Shown: piece by piece, positions 9,340-26,963 of the stretch
Position numbering within the stretch: the stretch's first letter is position 1
Layout of the letters: the number at the start of each line of letters is the position of its first letter
Source of the DNA: Acanthamoeba castellanii str. Neff
Taxonomy: Eukaryota; Discosea; Longamoebia; Acanthamoebidae
Reading direction: 5' to 3'
Length of the DNA: 64,000 bases
NCBI RefSeq assembly: GCF_000313135.1
Contig: NW_004457532.1
Coordinates: 297,155 to 361,154 of the forward strand
Position numbers and translations under genes: made by a program
Notes under the pieces: model-generated
Database searches by the model: none
Told to the model about the DNA's origin: nothing
What the model saw: the letters and a program-made list of their open reading frames with translations, nothing else

Positions 9340-12300
9340 TTACTCCTCGGTCTGTTGTTTGAGAGTCGCAGAGGAAGGCGCGGTTACGCGGTGGCGCGCC
9401 AAGAAGGGGGGCACAGCTGTGAAGTGTTCAGTAAGTGGGGTGGTACCTTGGAGGGACTGCCGCGCCACCTGAGCCTCTCCTCTTCCATGAGCCTCTGCGC
9501 CGGCGATTCGAGTGGTGCGCTGCTGCTCATCTGGGCCAAATGCGGGTAGCTGGCAGCCAGCGGCGGGAGGTGATGTGATCCGTAGGCGCCAGCGAGAGCG
9601 TGGGGCGACGGAAAGTGCTGTTGTTGTTGTTGCTGCTGCTGCTGCTGCTGCTGGTGGTGTTGTTGTTGTTGCTGGTGCTGCTGCTGTAGTTGGTGGTGGT
9701 GGAGCTGCTGCTGCTGCTGGTGGAGCTGCTGCAGTTGGTGGTGGTGCTGCAGTTGATGTGAAGGCTGCTGCGGGTGCTGCGGGAAGCTCGAGAAGTGGGA
9801 TTGCATCGACGCGAGGCCGGGCGACGAGTACGACGCGTACATCGAGGCCTGCTGGTGTAGCTGCTGTTGGTGCTTCTGCTGCTGCTGTTGGTGGTGCTGC
9901 TGCTGCGCCGATGGCTGCTGGGGCGCGTAGGCCGAGAACTGCGGCGAGGACAGCACGGGCGAGTGCAACGTGGGCGGCGGGAGCGTCGAGGTCAGGTGCC
10001 GCAGCTGCGGTGGGTAGGCCGAAGGCGGCACCTGCTGGAGCGCGTATTGCGTGTAGGAGGCCGCGGGGTAGGCCGACAGGGAGGGAAGCGGGGACGAGCC
10101 GGTGCCGTGCGGCGGCGGCGCGCTGTAGAGGTGGTGTGGCGACAGGGGCCGCGCGTAGCTCGACATGACGGGCGAGTGCGTGGGCAGCGGCGAGTGCACG
10201 GACGACGGGAGCGCGGAAGCGGCCGACCCGCCGGTGGGCAGCGGCGGCGGCAGGCTCGAGGTGGGCATCGCGGGGGCGTGCAGGGGGAAGCTCGTGGTCG
10301 GCGGCGGGACGGCCTGGCGCAGCCTGCTCTCCTCGCGCCGACGCAGCTCGTCCTCGATCTGCCGCTCCTTCTCCCGCAAGTGCTTGTCGGACTCTTCCTC
10401 CTTCTGCTTCTTGTCGGCCAGGTCGGGCGGCAGGTACTCGTCGTCGTCCGACGGACTGTTCTGCTTCCGCTTCTTGTTGCCGCTGGCGCTGCTGCTGCTG
10501 GTGCTCACGCGCGAGCTGCCGCTGCGGGAACGCAAACGCGTGACGCCGCCGCCACTACTGCTGGTGGTGGTGCTGCTGCTGGTTCGACCAGGGCCGCTGC
10601 CGCGGGTGCTACTGCGCGTGCTTCTCGTTGCGCTGCCCGCTTGGGCGTCGGAATCGCGGTACTCCTCGTCGTCATTCTCCCCCTCGTCGTCGTCGTCGTC
10701 CTCCTCGTCGAGGAAGCTGAGCTCCTCCTCGCTCAGCGCGACGCTCGGTCGTCTCTCGCGCTTGGCCTCCTTCTTGGGCGTGGCCGCCTTCCTGGTCTCG
10801 CCCCTGGCCTCCTTCTTGGCCTCCTTCCTTGGCGGCTGCTGCACCCTGTCGACGGGTCCCGCCTCATTGCCGGCGCCCTTCTTCTTGTGTATCCTCGAGT
10901 GGGCGTTCAGGCCGCGGCTGCTGGCGAACTCCTTGCCACACACCTCGCAGGTCTGGCTGCCCTGTGACGTCGCCTTCGGCTTCGCCGCCTTCTTTTCACC
11001 GTCCCCTCCTGCGTCGTCATCGTAACCAACACAACAACTTTGTGGTGAGTCGTCGCACGCACTCGATTGTTGAGAGCATCATCATCACACACACGCGCGC
11101 GTGGATGGAGGAGGAAAGGCGCGGAAGGTTACCATTGACGACCGCGTCCGATGTGTCCTTGTCGACGCTCTTTCGCTTGGGTGGAGCGCGGGCCATCTTA
11201 GGGATGGGCTCGTACTCGTCGAGGTCCCAGAATCGCTTGGGCGCCTTCACGCGCCGCTTGCCCAGCTTGATCTCGGGATTCCGCGCCAGGTTCTCGAACT
11301 CTTCGCTCAGGTCGGGCTTCGCGTCCTCGTCGTCTTCATCGTCTTCGTCATCATCGTCGTTATCGCCTTCCTTGTCCTCCTGCTCGATTTGCTTGTGCTT
11401 CTTGTCCTCCCTCTTCTTCTGCCTCCTCTCCTTCTTCACGATCGCCCCCTCGTCCCCGTTCTCTTCTTCCTCGTCGTCGTCGTCGTCGCCAAGGCTCTTC
11501 TTTCCTCGGCCACGGCTACTCCGCCGGGGCGCAGCCTGCTTCCTCTTCTTTGTCGCCGGTTTCTTCTTCGTCGTCGTCTCGCCCACTTCCTCATCTTCGT
11601 CCTCGTCCTCGTCGTCGCCGCCGCCGCCGCCGCCGTAGTCGTCATCCCCGCCATCATCATCATCGTCTCCTTCATCCTCGTCCTCTTTTCCCTCTCCCTC
11701 TCCCGCTTCTTCTTCTTCTTCGTTGCCGTCGTCGTCGTCCTCCTTCTTCGTCCGCTTCCTCTTCTGAGACTGTTGCGGCGCGGCCTGCTTGCGTTTTCGC
11801 TTTTCCGTGGCCGCCGGCTTCGTCTCTTCCTCCTCGGCCGCCGCTGCTTCCGGCTTCTCCTCCTTTTCCTTCGTCTCTTCCTCTTCCATCTTGTCCGCCT
11901 CCGCCTCCTCCTTCGTTTCGCTTTCCTCCTTCGTCGCGTCGCGCTTGCGGACGTCCGCAGTCGCCTCCACCTGGTCCCGCTTCTCCGCCTCCCCCGCGCC
12001 TCCCTCCTTTTCCTCCTCCGCCTCCGCCATCGGCGTTTCTGTCGCCTCCCCCTCCTCCTCCTCCTCCTCCTCCTCCTTTGTCTCCTCCTCCTCCTTCGCT
12101 CCTTCTTTCTGCGCGTCGTGTCCCTCAGCGGTGTCCATCGCACTCGCCACTGCCTGATCGTCCTCGTCCGGCTTGCCGGCGGCAGACTCCTTTGCCACCG
12201 GCGAGACTGCGGCCTCCTCCTTCTCCTTCTCCTCCTCCTTGGCCGCCGCTTCCCCGGCCGTGCCGCCGTTCAGGCCCGCCGCGTGTTCGCTGCTCTCCTT

Positions 12301-12621
12301 CGTCACTTCCGCCCGGGCTCCCTCTTCCGCTGGCACCGCCACAGCCCCTTTGCCTTGGGCCGCGTCACCAACGGCTCCCTCGGCGGCGCCGGCGGCAGGT
12401 TCGTCGGGAGTGTCGTTGCGGCTCGCCACTGGTTCGGTAACTGCACCCGCCGAGGGCGGTGCGACGTCGGCCGCAGTCGGCTCGGCGGGCTCTGCCGCGG
12501 CTGGAGTGACAGCGCCCGCACTGGGCGATTCGGTTGCGGGGGGCGAGGTGGTGTCTGGCTTCTCGACCTCCATGGCTTCAGCTGATCCGGTCGGCCCTGT
12601 GCTACTCGGTTCGAGTTCCAT
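9340..12621 (-). CDS. Large acidic nuclear protein with a C2H2 zinc finger and polyQ tract
   Basis: Exon 1 (12621-11133) encodes MELEPSSTGPTGSAEAMEVE..., a Glu/Lys/Ala-rich region with long acidic runs and nuclear-localisation-like stretches (KRKRTKKE, KKPATKKRKQ), then KAPKRFWDLDEYEPIPKM. A 124-nt intron (11132-11009) joins in frame to DGEKKAAKPKA...CEVCGKEFASSRGLNAHSR, a single classical C2H2 finger. The rest is Ser/Pro/Tyr-rich and ends with a long Gln/His tract (about 9610-9910). The last coding exon probably ends at 9447 with GTACC as donor. A short terminal exon (TEE, TAA at 9340-9342) is proposed; the alternative is read-through to 9384. Total length is about 1,020 residues. It is probably a chromatin or transcription-associated protein. 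Only the finger is family-level evidence. Confidence 0.7.
9616..9735 (-). repeat. CAG/CTG trinucleotide tract encoding polyglutamine
   Basis: The plus strand reads mainly TGT/TGC/TGG triplets. On the coding minus strand this is CAG/CAA/CAC, giving Gln runs of up to 12 interrupted by His. The tract lies inside the coding exon of the zinc-finger gene and probably varies in length between strains. Confidence 0.8.
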
Positions 12622-13023
12622 CTTCGCTCTGATTATTAGGAACGAGTATATGATTTTTGATGAGCCTCACCATTATGCCGAGAGAGAGGAGGAGATTGAG
12701 GGCAAAGTGGCGAAAAAGGCCTTGAGAAAGTGATGAACTCATCACCGAAGGAGAGATGACCGAAAGAACGTGAATTTTTAGGTACATACACCCCCACCAA
12801 ATTTAACCGAAATGACCATCCTAAGGCAGAAAGGAACTAAAGGGGAGCTAAAGATGAGTGCGGTACCTTCTTCGTGCGAACAAGGCGAGAGGTCCTCAGG
12901 CAAAAACGGCCGTTGTGTGAAAGATTAGAGTATCGGTGCCGAAGGTGCGGTTGGCGTTTGTACGTTCCCGAAATTTTTACTGTTTTTATTGGCATTACTC
13001 GCATTCCGGCGATTTATTACTTA
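12622..13023. other. Intergenic space, 5' of the zinc-finger gene
   Basis: About 400 bases between the start of the minus-strand zinc-finger gene and the end of the neuferricin-like gene. It is AT-richer than the flanking genes and no coding or RNA gene is seen. It should hold the zinc-finger gene's promoter and the neighbour's 3' end. Confidence 0.4.
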
Positions 13024-14583
13024 TCAGCGCTGGCACTCGAAGGCGTCGGGACTGCAGCCGTCGTACGGCCGCACGCGCGGGTCGTCGAGAAGCTTCTTGC
13101 GCACACACGCGCACCTATGTGTTATGCACAGCACAGCAAGAAGAGGTGAGCATTGACGATTGATGACGATGGTTGCAACAGTTGCAGCTGTGTGGGCAGT
13201 GAGGAGCGCGAAGGCCAACCTGGGGTTCTGCGCGCGAGCGCTCTTGAACTGGCGTGGATAGCCCTTCCAGGATCTCTCGATGCCTGCACGCAGTAGTATG
13301 TGGAGTATGAGAAGAGAGTCTGACTTTGATGCGGCCCGTGGACCAGGTCTAGACACGGGCGTACCGCCGCTCGATTCGGTGCACCAGACGGTGGCGCCGT
13401 CCTTCTCCGTCCACCTCGAATTACATTCTGGAAACTGCTGCTTCTCCTCGAGCTCCTGATCCACTCTAGATGATGTGCGCGCGTAAATATCGCGGTTGGT
13501 GGCCCATATATGGCTGTTAGAATTATGAGACGTACACGATCTTGGCCTTCTGGAGCTTCTCTTTCACCTTCTTGAGCGCGGGCGTAGCCTTGCCGGCCGC
13601 ATCATAAAATCTCCCTGTGCACGAAGAACGGCGCATTGTGAGCATCAGCATCATCTCACGAAGCCACAAGGTTGAAGAAGGCATTGGGTACCAACGACTT
13701 TGCCCAGGTACTTGTACTGGCGTTCGAATTGGGTTTGCCACTCTTTGATGGCCGCCACCTGTTCGGGTTCGAGGTCGGTCACGTCGTCCGTGAGATTCTC
13801 CTCCTCAAACTCGCCTGCGCGGAGCGAGCGAGGCAGTCATCGATCGCGTTAGCAAAGGTGCTAAGGTGCCAAAAGCGACATGTCGGCAGGCAGGCCGATG
13901 CGCACCCGTGGCGAAGGAACGCGAGGCGTCACGCCCGGCAAAGAAGGAGTAGGACCCCCCCTTGGCGTAGAATCTCTTCCCGTCCGTCACGTCAAAGACC
14001 TTGCCTGCCCACACACACCACCACACACACACACACACACGCACACACACAATGAAGCGCGTGAGACGTCTTGCACAGGAAGGGGCGCGCACGTGGGAAG
14101 GGAAGAGAGCGCACCAAGAACACTGAGTAGAATGGGCTTGGCCGGGTCGCTGCCATTATGCAGCCGCAGCTCATCTGCGGAGAAGATCTTGGAAACAACC
14201 TTCGCCTTCTTTGCGACAGGCTTCGACGTCGCGTTCGGCCCGTTCTTGGGCTGGAAGAGCTGTGCAATAGTGGCGGCAGCCTTGACGAAGCCCTCGTCCA
14301 GCTGCTTCACGATCTGGGGTTCGTAGTGGAGAAGATAGACCGCTACACCGACCAAGAGCGCGAGCAGCAAGCAAACCACCGCCAGCGTTTCGTAGATGCG
14401 GGCGGTTGACGATGATGAAGATGATGGAGGCTTCTTGGATGGCCTCACTGGCCTTTGGATGTCTTCTTGCTTGTTCTCGGCGCCCTTCTTTTCCACTCTC
14501 GTGATTTCGATCCCTCCATCTTTCTTTGCCTTTTGCTTCTTGCCTGGCCGCTGCCGCAAAGATGCTCCCTTTGCTTCCGACAT
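13024..14583 (-). CDS. Neuferricin-like membrane-associated haem-binding protein (MAPR family)
   Basis: The MAPR family carries a cytochrome-b5-like fold. Neuferricin (CYB5D2) binds haem and is membrane-anchored. Exon 1 (14583-14115) gives a basic N-terminus, a hydrophobic segment AVVCLLLALLVGVAVYLL, and the start of the domain, FSADELRLHNGSDPAKPILL. Exon 2 (14004-13906) continues KVFDVTDGKRFYAKGGSYSF and FAGRDASRSFATG. Exon 3 (13814-13692) has EFEEENLTDDVTDL and QYKYLGKVVG. Exon 4 (13614-13538) has RFYDAAGKATPALKKV. Phases of exons 1-4 sum to a whole number of codons. A fifth exon from 13455 encodes CNSRWTEKDGATVWC, typical of the neuferricin C-terminus. The last exon ends CACVRKKLLDDPRVRPY...ECQR at 13024; its 5' splice partner could not be fixed by eye. 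The order of motifs makes the family call firm. Confidence 0.8.
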
Positions 14584-14709
14584 GTTGTTTTCGATTTGAA
14601 TTCAAATGTGTCAAGAGAAGGAAAGGAGAGAAGAAAAGAGTGCTTTTTCCCCTTCTATTTGGCCCCATTCATCGATGGTGAAGAAGTCGCTTGTGAAGGG
14701 GAACCTCAC

Positions 14710-15355
14710 TCAGAGGTAGTGTTGCTTGGCTCGATCCCAGTCTCTGAGTATCCGCGTGGTGCAGGCGTCGTCGAACTTATCTCGTGTCTGCACCACGAGG
14801 ACGTGAGATATGCGAGATCCGCGCACAGAGCCAGTGATACGTACTCGTTTTCTGGCCTCTTCGACCGAAGTGAGCAACATCGTTTGCCATTCATTTCTGT
14901 TGGGCAGCTGTCATGTTAGGGACAAACAGTAAAGAATGAATGCAGTAAGAGCAGAGATCGAACCTCAAGAAGCCTTCCACGTCTAGATCTTCCAGTGGTT
15001 CCAGTGGCTGGAAGGTCGATTTAACGTCCAGCGCGCGTAGGTTCTTCTCGAGCTTATTCACATCATAAGATTTTCGCCGTCTCCCGCCATTTTCATCTTC
15101 CTTCGACTTGTTGGGCGATCGTCGCCGATGTGCTGTTGGTGGGGAAGCTGGGGAAGCAAGGGGTTGTGGCTTATGTCGCGTCTGGCCGCGGGCTGAAGTT
15201 GAATGAAGCAGTTTGCGGGCCTCCTCCTCAATTTGTTCTACATTTCTTTGGATGACATACGGTCGATCAATAATCTGTGTGATTTGCCGCGATTGCTCCA
15301 GGAGGGATGCGAAGTTGGACCTCTTCGACGCCCCTACCGACCCCAGATCTGCCAT
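14710..15355 (-). CDS. NUP93-like N-terminal region as a stand-alone short protein
   Basis: NUP93 (Nic96 in yeast) is a structural scaffold of the nuclear pore; its N-terminus binds other Nups. Exons 15355-14964, 14896-14845 and 14787-14710 (392, 52 and 78 nt, phases correct) give 173 residues. Key matches are SLLEQSRQITQ, LEKNLRALDVKSTFQPLEPL, LDVEGFLRNEWQTMLL, SVEEARKR and LRDWDRAKQHYL, in the order seen at the start of animal NUP93. The reading then hits TGA (14710-14712), immediately before a sequence that looks like a good donor (GTGAGG). The several-hundred-residue helical domain of NUP93 is absent, and the next minus-strand gene begins 127 bases on. Either this is a truncated gene copy or a genuinely short paralogue. 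Confidence 0.7.
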
Positions 15356-15534
15356 TCCTGATGTTGCGTCCAGAAATGTGTTGCGGCTGCAGAAATACCT
15401 GGAAAAGAAAAACTAGGAGAAATCATTTTCCTAGACACCGCAGACGAAACTCCCTTCGTCTTCTCTCGCGAAACGTGAGCACACAGCGCAACCTCAGCAG
15501 TGGCCCCCTTTAGTGTCTACTACTAGCTTTCAAC
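15356..15534. promoter_or_regulatory. Divergent promoter, NUP93-like / acetyltransferase genes
   Basis: 179 bases separate two start codons on opposite strands, so both promoters and 5' leaders must share this interval. No TATA-like box is obvious. Confidence 0.4.
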
Positions 15535-16208
15535 ATGGCCACAGCGACGAACATTTCCGGAGGAGAAGGTGTCGTTCCCGCGGCGGTGCGCACGCGGTTG
15601 GCCGAGGAGCGGGACGTGCCCCGCCTCATGCAAATTGTGAACTGGGCCTACCGAGGTGCCGACCCGGCCGCAACGGCGGAGGAGGCCAAGGAGGCCAGGC
15701 CCAACCGCGCGTGGACCACTGAGTCGCACCTCGTGGCCGGCCTGCGCACCACCGTCGACGAGCTCCGGCGCCTGGTCGCCTCCGACCCCGCTCGCGCCGC
15801 CTTCTTCGTCGCCGAGGTGGCCACGCTCGACGGTGATGCCGACGAGGCAAGGAGAAGGAAGAGGAGAAGGAGCAGTGGGACGTCGCAGGGTGCGTGCTGG
15901 TCGAGAAGGCAGACGACGGCGGTCACCTGGGCATGTTCGCGGTCGACCCCGCCCGACAGGCGCTCGGGCTCGGGCGCCGCCTGATGGCCGAGGGAGAGGC
16001 GCACATCTGGGAGGTCTTCGGCTGCGAGGCCATCGTGCTCCACGTCGTCAGCGTGCGCCCCGAGCTGCTGGCCTACTACCAGCGGCGCGGCTACGTCGAC
16101 ACCAACCAGACCGAGCCCTTCCCGACCTCCGTCTACAAGCCACTCGTGCCCGAGGGCCTCCACTTCCGCATCCTCAAGAAGTACCGCACCACCGCCACCG
16201 CCCAATAA
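15535..16208 (+). pseudogene. GNAT-family N-acetyltransferase with one frame break
   Basis: GNAT enzymes move an acetyl group from acetyl-CoA to an amine. The ATG at 15535 opens VRTRLAEERDVPRLMQIVNWAY, a typical GNAT first strand and helix, continuing through AAFFVAEVATLDGDADE. Near 15843 the reading must move by one base to continue as QWDVAGCVLVEKADDGGHLG, then MFAVDPARQALGLGRRLMAEGE, the acetyl-CoA-binding signature, and LHVVSVRPELLAYYQRRGY. It ends at TAA 16206-16208. Everything apart from the single shift looks like an intact 224-residue enzyme with normal codon use. The shift lies in a purine-rich run (AGGAGAAGGAAGAGGAGAAGG), so an assembly error or a missed micro-feature is as likely as a real loss. 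Substrate cannot be told. Confidence 0.65.
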
Positions 16209-16382
16209 ATGCAAGCATGATACATAGACACACGCGCGCGCTCCAGTTCTCTGGCACAGGGCCGCCACGTTTGGCCAGCGCTCGCCGCTGTCGCGCACGA
16301 TAGACGCGGTATTAGTAATGACGGGCCAGCTGCTCGTTTGCTGAATGAGCGAGCGAGTGTGAGTGTGTAGCGAGAAGCGGGT

Positions 16383-20588
<4,206 letters not shown>

Positions 20589-20731
20589 GTGGTGTTGGTC
20601 TCCAAAGCCAGCAGACAGAACTGCTTTCTTTTCTTTTTCTTTCTCTTGGTCCTCTTTTTCCTAAAATATTTCCTCCGCCCGGTTCTCGCCGTATTCGTGT
20701 ACACCACGTATTGCTCCCTCCTCCAACCTAG
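20589..20731. promoter_or_regulatory. Divergent promoter, AFG2-like / PLP lyase genes
   Basis: Only 143 bases lie between the two opposite start codons. The interval has pyrimidine-rich tracts (TTTTCTTTTTCTTTCTC) and a TAAAATATTT stretch that could serve as an AT-rich core element. Confidence 0.4.
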
Positions 20732-22743
<2,012 letters not shown>

Positions 22744-22900
22744 TCCGTCTCGCACGCAACCGTGTGTGTGCCATTGGTTGGTTGGTCATGTTGCTATTTA
22801 CAACCGGCCGGTGCCACCGCCACGAAGAAAAACTACAGTACAAACAAAAAGGAGGCTAAGACGGGACGCATCGTCGGGTTCAGGTTACGGAAGGCCTTCT

Positions 22901-24799
22901 TCAGTGCCGCTTGGTGGCGTTGAAGACGACGATCTTCTCGTTGCGCTCCTTGGTCAGGATCTTGACCTTTCGCAGGTCCTTGTCGTTTCTGACGCTCACG
23001 CCCTTCTTCTTGAGCCCCGCGCACACGACGCCCACCTCGCTCGCCGAGGCGAAGATGTGCCCGTGTCTGTTGGATGGTCGCACACCACCGAATCAACACT
23101 GGGACACACTCACGCAACACGACACACGCGACAAGTGCACAACACACAACACACACCGACGCACACTCACTAAAGAGGACTGCTTCTCACCTTTCCAGGA
23201 TGAGCTGCACGAGCTTGTCGTAGGAGACCGGGCCGAGCTTGCCGCAGTCCCATTTGTCGTGCTCGCAGCAGATCACCAGCGTGGCGCCGCCCAGCGCGCC
23301 GATGTCGACCTGCGGGGCGGAGCCGGCCTCGGGCGCGGCTCCCACCGCCGATTTGGAGAAGTTTCGGAAGAGCGAGGAGGGACGACGTGTCGGCGCAGTC
23401 GTCGTCGTCGTCGGCGGCGGCGATGGGGTGGCGTCGGTGGTGGTGTCCAGTGAGGGGACCGCCGGCTCTGCTTCGGCGGACTGGCCCACCCGTTCGGTCT
23501 GCACATCGGTCGTCTTCTTGCCCTTCTTGCTCTTCGTGATTCTTTTCTTCCGCTTCCTGATATCGTCGACCTGCTGGTCGTTCTCTTCGCTATCTTTGCG
23601 GGATCGGCTGAGGATGCTGCTGCTGCACCCGCTGGTGGCGGCAGTCGAGGTGGCGTCCGAGGCGGAGGCCGTCGAGGCCTCGCTCATGACGTCCTTGGGC
23701 TCGGTGACCGCGCATTCCGACGGGGTACGCGAAGGCACCGCGATGCCGTGATCGGCCTTGAGCTTCTCGATCAGCGTCAACACCATTTTCCTGATGTGTC
23801 ATTGGTGAGTGAGCGAGTGAGTGAGTGGGTGGGTGGGTGGGTTGGGAATGAATGCGGAGCGAGACACACCTGTCTTTGAAGGAGGAGATGCCAAAGGTCG
23901 ACAGCAGCTTGTGGTCGACCTGCAGCAGCTGAGGGCCATCCACTTGGGCGGCCGCAAATGCAGCTGTGTGTGTGTGTGTGTGTTTTGAGAAAGAGACCAC
24001 AGTTTGTGTTGCTAGGAGAGGGATGCTGATGGCTGCGCATGGGTACCAATGTAGTTGGACAGGTAGACCCGACGCAGCCAGTCAGCCACGTCTTCGAATT
24101 GCCATGTGTTAATATCCACGTTTTGAACACTGGAGCAGACGAGAAACACAAGAGAAAGGAGTCAGCAATTCAAGCCTTGTTACTCACTTCTCTCGAGAAG
24201 ATGAGAACACCACGAATGATACTATTTTTATAGAAATATATATATTTATATATGTGTCTCTCACCTCTGCATCGAGAGGCTCCTTGCCCTGTTGGTTTCG
24301 AACGATCCGGATGAGGAGACTGTAGATTGGATTGTTTCGAAAAAGAGAGAAGCGGTCAGCCGCGCAAACTCCCCAGATCTTGGTGGCTGCTGCGGAGGAG
24401 AATGCTTGGGGGGGGGGAACGCACTGATGAAGCTGCCGCTGTCGCTGAGCTTGGGGGACTCGGAGCTCAGATATCTGAGATATCGCTGAGGGCTGGAGGG
24501 TTCCAGCATGCCCTGGACCTTGTCCAGCTCAAAGTCGATGATGTTGTCCATGCCGGCGTCGCGCAGCAGGTCCTCGGCCTCGCCCACACTCAGGTCCTCC
24601 GTGAGCACTGCGCATCGCCACAATAGGGAGGCAAAGAGAGAATCGAATGAGTTGCAGATAAATGGGCCGTTAATAAGCAGATGATGTAGATGGTGGGCAC
24701 CTTCAGAGTATTCGCAGTTGAAGAGCAGCTTGTCGGCCCTAATGTCGACGTACGAACCCAAGGAGATGGTGTCTATTGCGACCTGACGTAAGCAACTGC

Positions 24800-24830
<31 letters not shown>

Positions 24831-26963
24831 CGTGTGTGTGTGTGTGTGTGTGTGGTGCGTGCGTGCGTGCGTGCGTCATGTGTGATGCGAGAGGTCGGTA
24901 CCCTCTTCACTCTTTTGTTGCGGAAGTGTTTCCGGGGGAGTGGAGATGGCCGAGAAGACGTTCTCCAGCGTGCCCGGCTGCAGCTTCTGCGACCTGCGGA
25001 AGAGCTGGTCCTCCGTGGGCGCCACCAACTGCTCGAAGAATTTATAATAGGCCTGCACGCGCACTACAGCGTGAGCTTTCTGAGCCAGCGCGTGCGGAGA
25101 ACTTGACCCACGCCTCTCACCGACTCGGTGGTACACGTACCTCGTCGCGTGTGAAGTTGAGCGTGAACGGCGTTCGCTGCCACTCCTGCAGCTGCAAAAT
25201 TTGTCGACCCTAACAAACCACCCCGTGGGGCGTGCACAGTCAGCAATCAGCCGCGGGCCCGCACCGACGCACACAGAGCACAGCAGCAATGGCGCCAGCG
25301 GGAACCTAGGTTCGATCTTTACCTGCAACTCGATCTTCTCCATGTTGATTTGGTAGTCCTTGGTATCGGAGTTGCCGTCGCGGATGAAGGTGATGTCCCG
25401 CAGAAAGAGCGCTGCGTGCACGCGGACATGCCGGACCCCCGGGTGAGCAAGTGGTCAGCGAGCGGGAGCTGGTAGAGTGTACCTAGGAAGGGGATCAGCG
25501 GTGTCTTCCGGTTGGCGCGCGTCATGTCGCTGGTGGCCTGCTGCAGCTTCCGCAAGTGCCGCCTGTTGTTCGAGAAAGCGGGTTGTGTGGTGTGATATGA
25601 GCGATGAGATGTGTGGCGGGCGTGTGGCGGGCCACTGGGCGCGCCATACCGGTAGTTCTTGAAGTTGTCGGTCATCCCCATGAAGAGCTCGAAATGGTTG
25701 ACGAGGTCCCTGTGCTCCTTCCTCACCGCGGTCCACAGGTTTCGCAATCGCTGGACCGACGAGTTGTTGAGGGCCGACAGCACAGCCATGCCCGAGCTGA
25801 AGTTATTCATCTTGAACAACTCCTGCACGTGCGTTGTTGTCATGACATTGTTGTTTTTTTTTGGTCATGTTGGTTAGTTGCTATTGCAGGCGCCGCGCCG
25901 GAAGTCTCCTTGGATACCTTGAGTACTTCAATGATCTTCTCCACCACGGCGGTGTGGGCATTGCGCTCGTAGCTATCAATCACCGACTCGGCGAGCCACA
26001 GGCTTATGGTGTTGAACCTGCGGAAGCACCCATAACCATATCGGGCACTTCAGCACAAAAATGGCTAATCCACCCGAGGGGATGACGAATGGCTACCTCT
26101 GAGCGAGCGCGGTGATATTGGGGGCGAGCTCGTTCTTGTTGGGTTTCTGCCAGGCGTTGTCGAAGAGCTCGGTAGCTCGAATCGCGGAGAAGTACCTGGC
26201 ACGGGAGAGATAACCCAGTGAGACGGAGATGTGGCGGTGTGTGGCGGAGGAGGGGGGGGGGCGCGACAAGCTTGTACGTACCTCCAGTCGATGAGCGTCA
26301 AATAGCAGGCGATGTCCTTTGACCGAACGCTGCTGAAGGGGGTGCTCACCACAGCCGCGTCTTGCTTGGCCGCGCGTGGAGTAGGCCCAGCAACGCACTG
26401 CAGTCATGACGCCAGAAATTGCCATAAAAACGTACGTAAGCCAAATTCCTAATAAAGGTCGCCCACCGGGTTTGGTCGCCAACGGCGAAACGGCGTATGA
26501 TCAACTGAAAGTGCGAGCGAGGGGCCAAGGGTGGACGCACGCGAAGGTACTTGAGCTTGAGGTGGTTCGTAATGCCGGCGCTAAGCTTCTCTCGGGCGAA
26601 GCTGAGCAGGTCCTCCCCGAGCCTCTTGTCGTTCTCAAAGTCTGTGAGGTGCGAAGCAATCACGGTGAGATCGATCGATGCTAATGAACGAACAACACCC
26701 AGCTTGGGCTGTGAGTGGGCAGAAGTAATAGTACCGTCGGGGCAGTTTTCGACCCATCGTTGAAGGAAGGCGCCCACTAGATTCATGAAGGCGGGGCCAT
26801 CGTCCTTGTGTTCGTTGGCCTTCAGCGACTCCTGCAGGGTGTTGAGCAAGTCGTACGGTGTGCCGTACTGCGGGTAGGTCACGAAGAAGAGCTTCTGCTT
26901 CTCGGGGTCGTTGGCTCGAAGCACCGAGTCCACCAGCGAGACGAAGAGGCCTCTGTACGCCAT
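22901..26963 (-). CDS. Ras guanine-nucleotide exchange factor with SAM domain
   Basis: RasGEFs load Ras GTPases with GTP. From ATG 26963 the N-terminal RasGEF_N-like region reads LVDSVLRANDPEKQKLFF, TPYDLLNTLQESL and FLQRWVENCPDG. The catalytic Cdc25 domain follows across short exons: SKDIACYLTLIDWRYF, ITALAQRFNTISLWLAESVI, ELFKMNNFSSGMAVLSALNN, RLRNLWTAV, TPLIPFLG and LFLRDITFIRDGN, the standard order. Downstream are acidic, Ser-rich linkers, a SAM domain (ADWLRRVYLSNYI, VDGPQLLQVDHKLLSTFGI, MVLTLIEKLK; about 24130-23770), a long disordered linker with Lys/Arg-rich patches, and a C-terminal block (IFASASEVGVVCAGLKKKGV, KILTKERNEKIVVFNATKRH) stopping at 22901. SAM domains mediate oligomerisation, and the neighbouring LOV gene also encodes one. 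Amoebozoans are known to have many RasGEFs. Confidence 0.85.
24797..24875 (+). repeat. GT / GC / GTGC microsatellite tract in a RasGEF intron
   Basis: A run of GT dinucleotides, then GC, GT again and four or five TGCG units, within an intron of the minus-strand RasGEF gene. The alternating purine-pyrimidine sequence could adopt Z-DNA. Confidence 0.8.

Noticed and set aside
9512..12585. Long plus-strand frames opposite the zinc-finger gene
   Set aside because: They are low-complexity Ala/Gly/Val, Ser or Leu/Arg strings, the antisense image of the triplet-biased coding exon. The minus strand has a zinc finger and a phase-matched intron.
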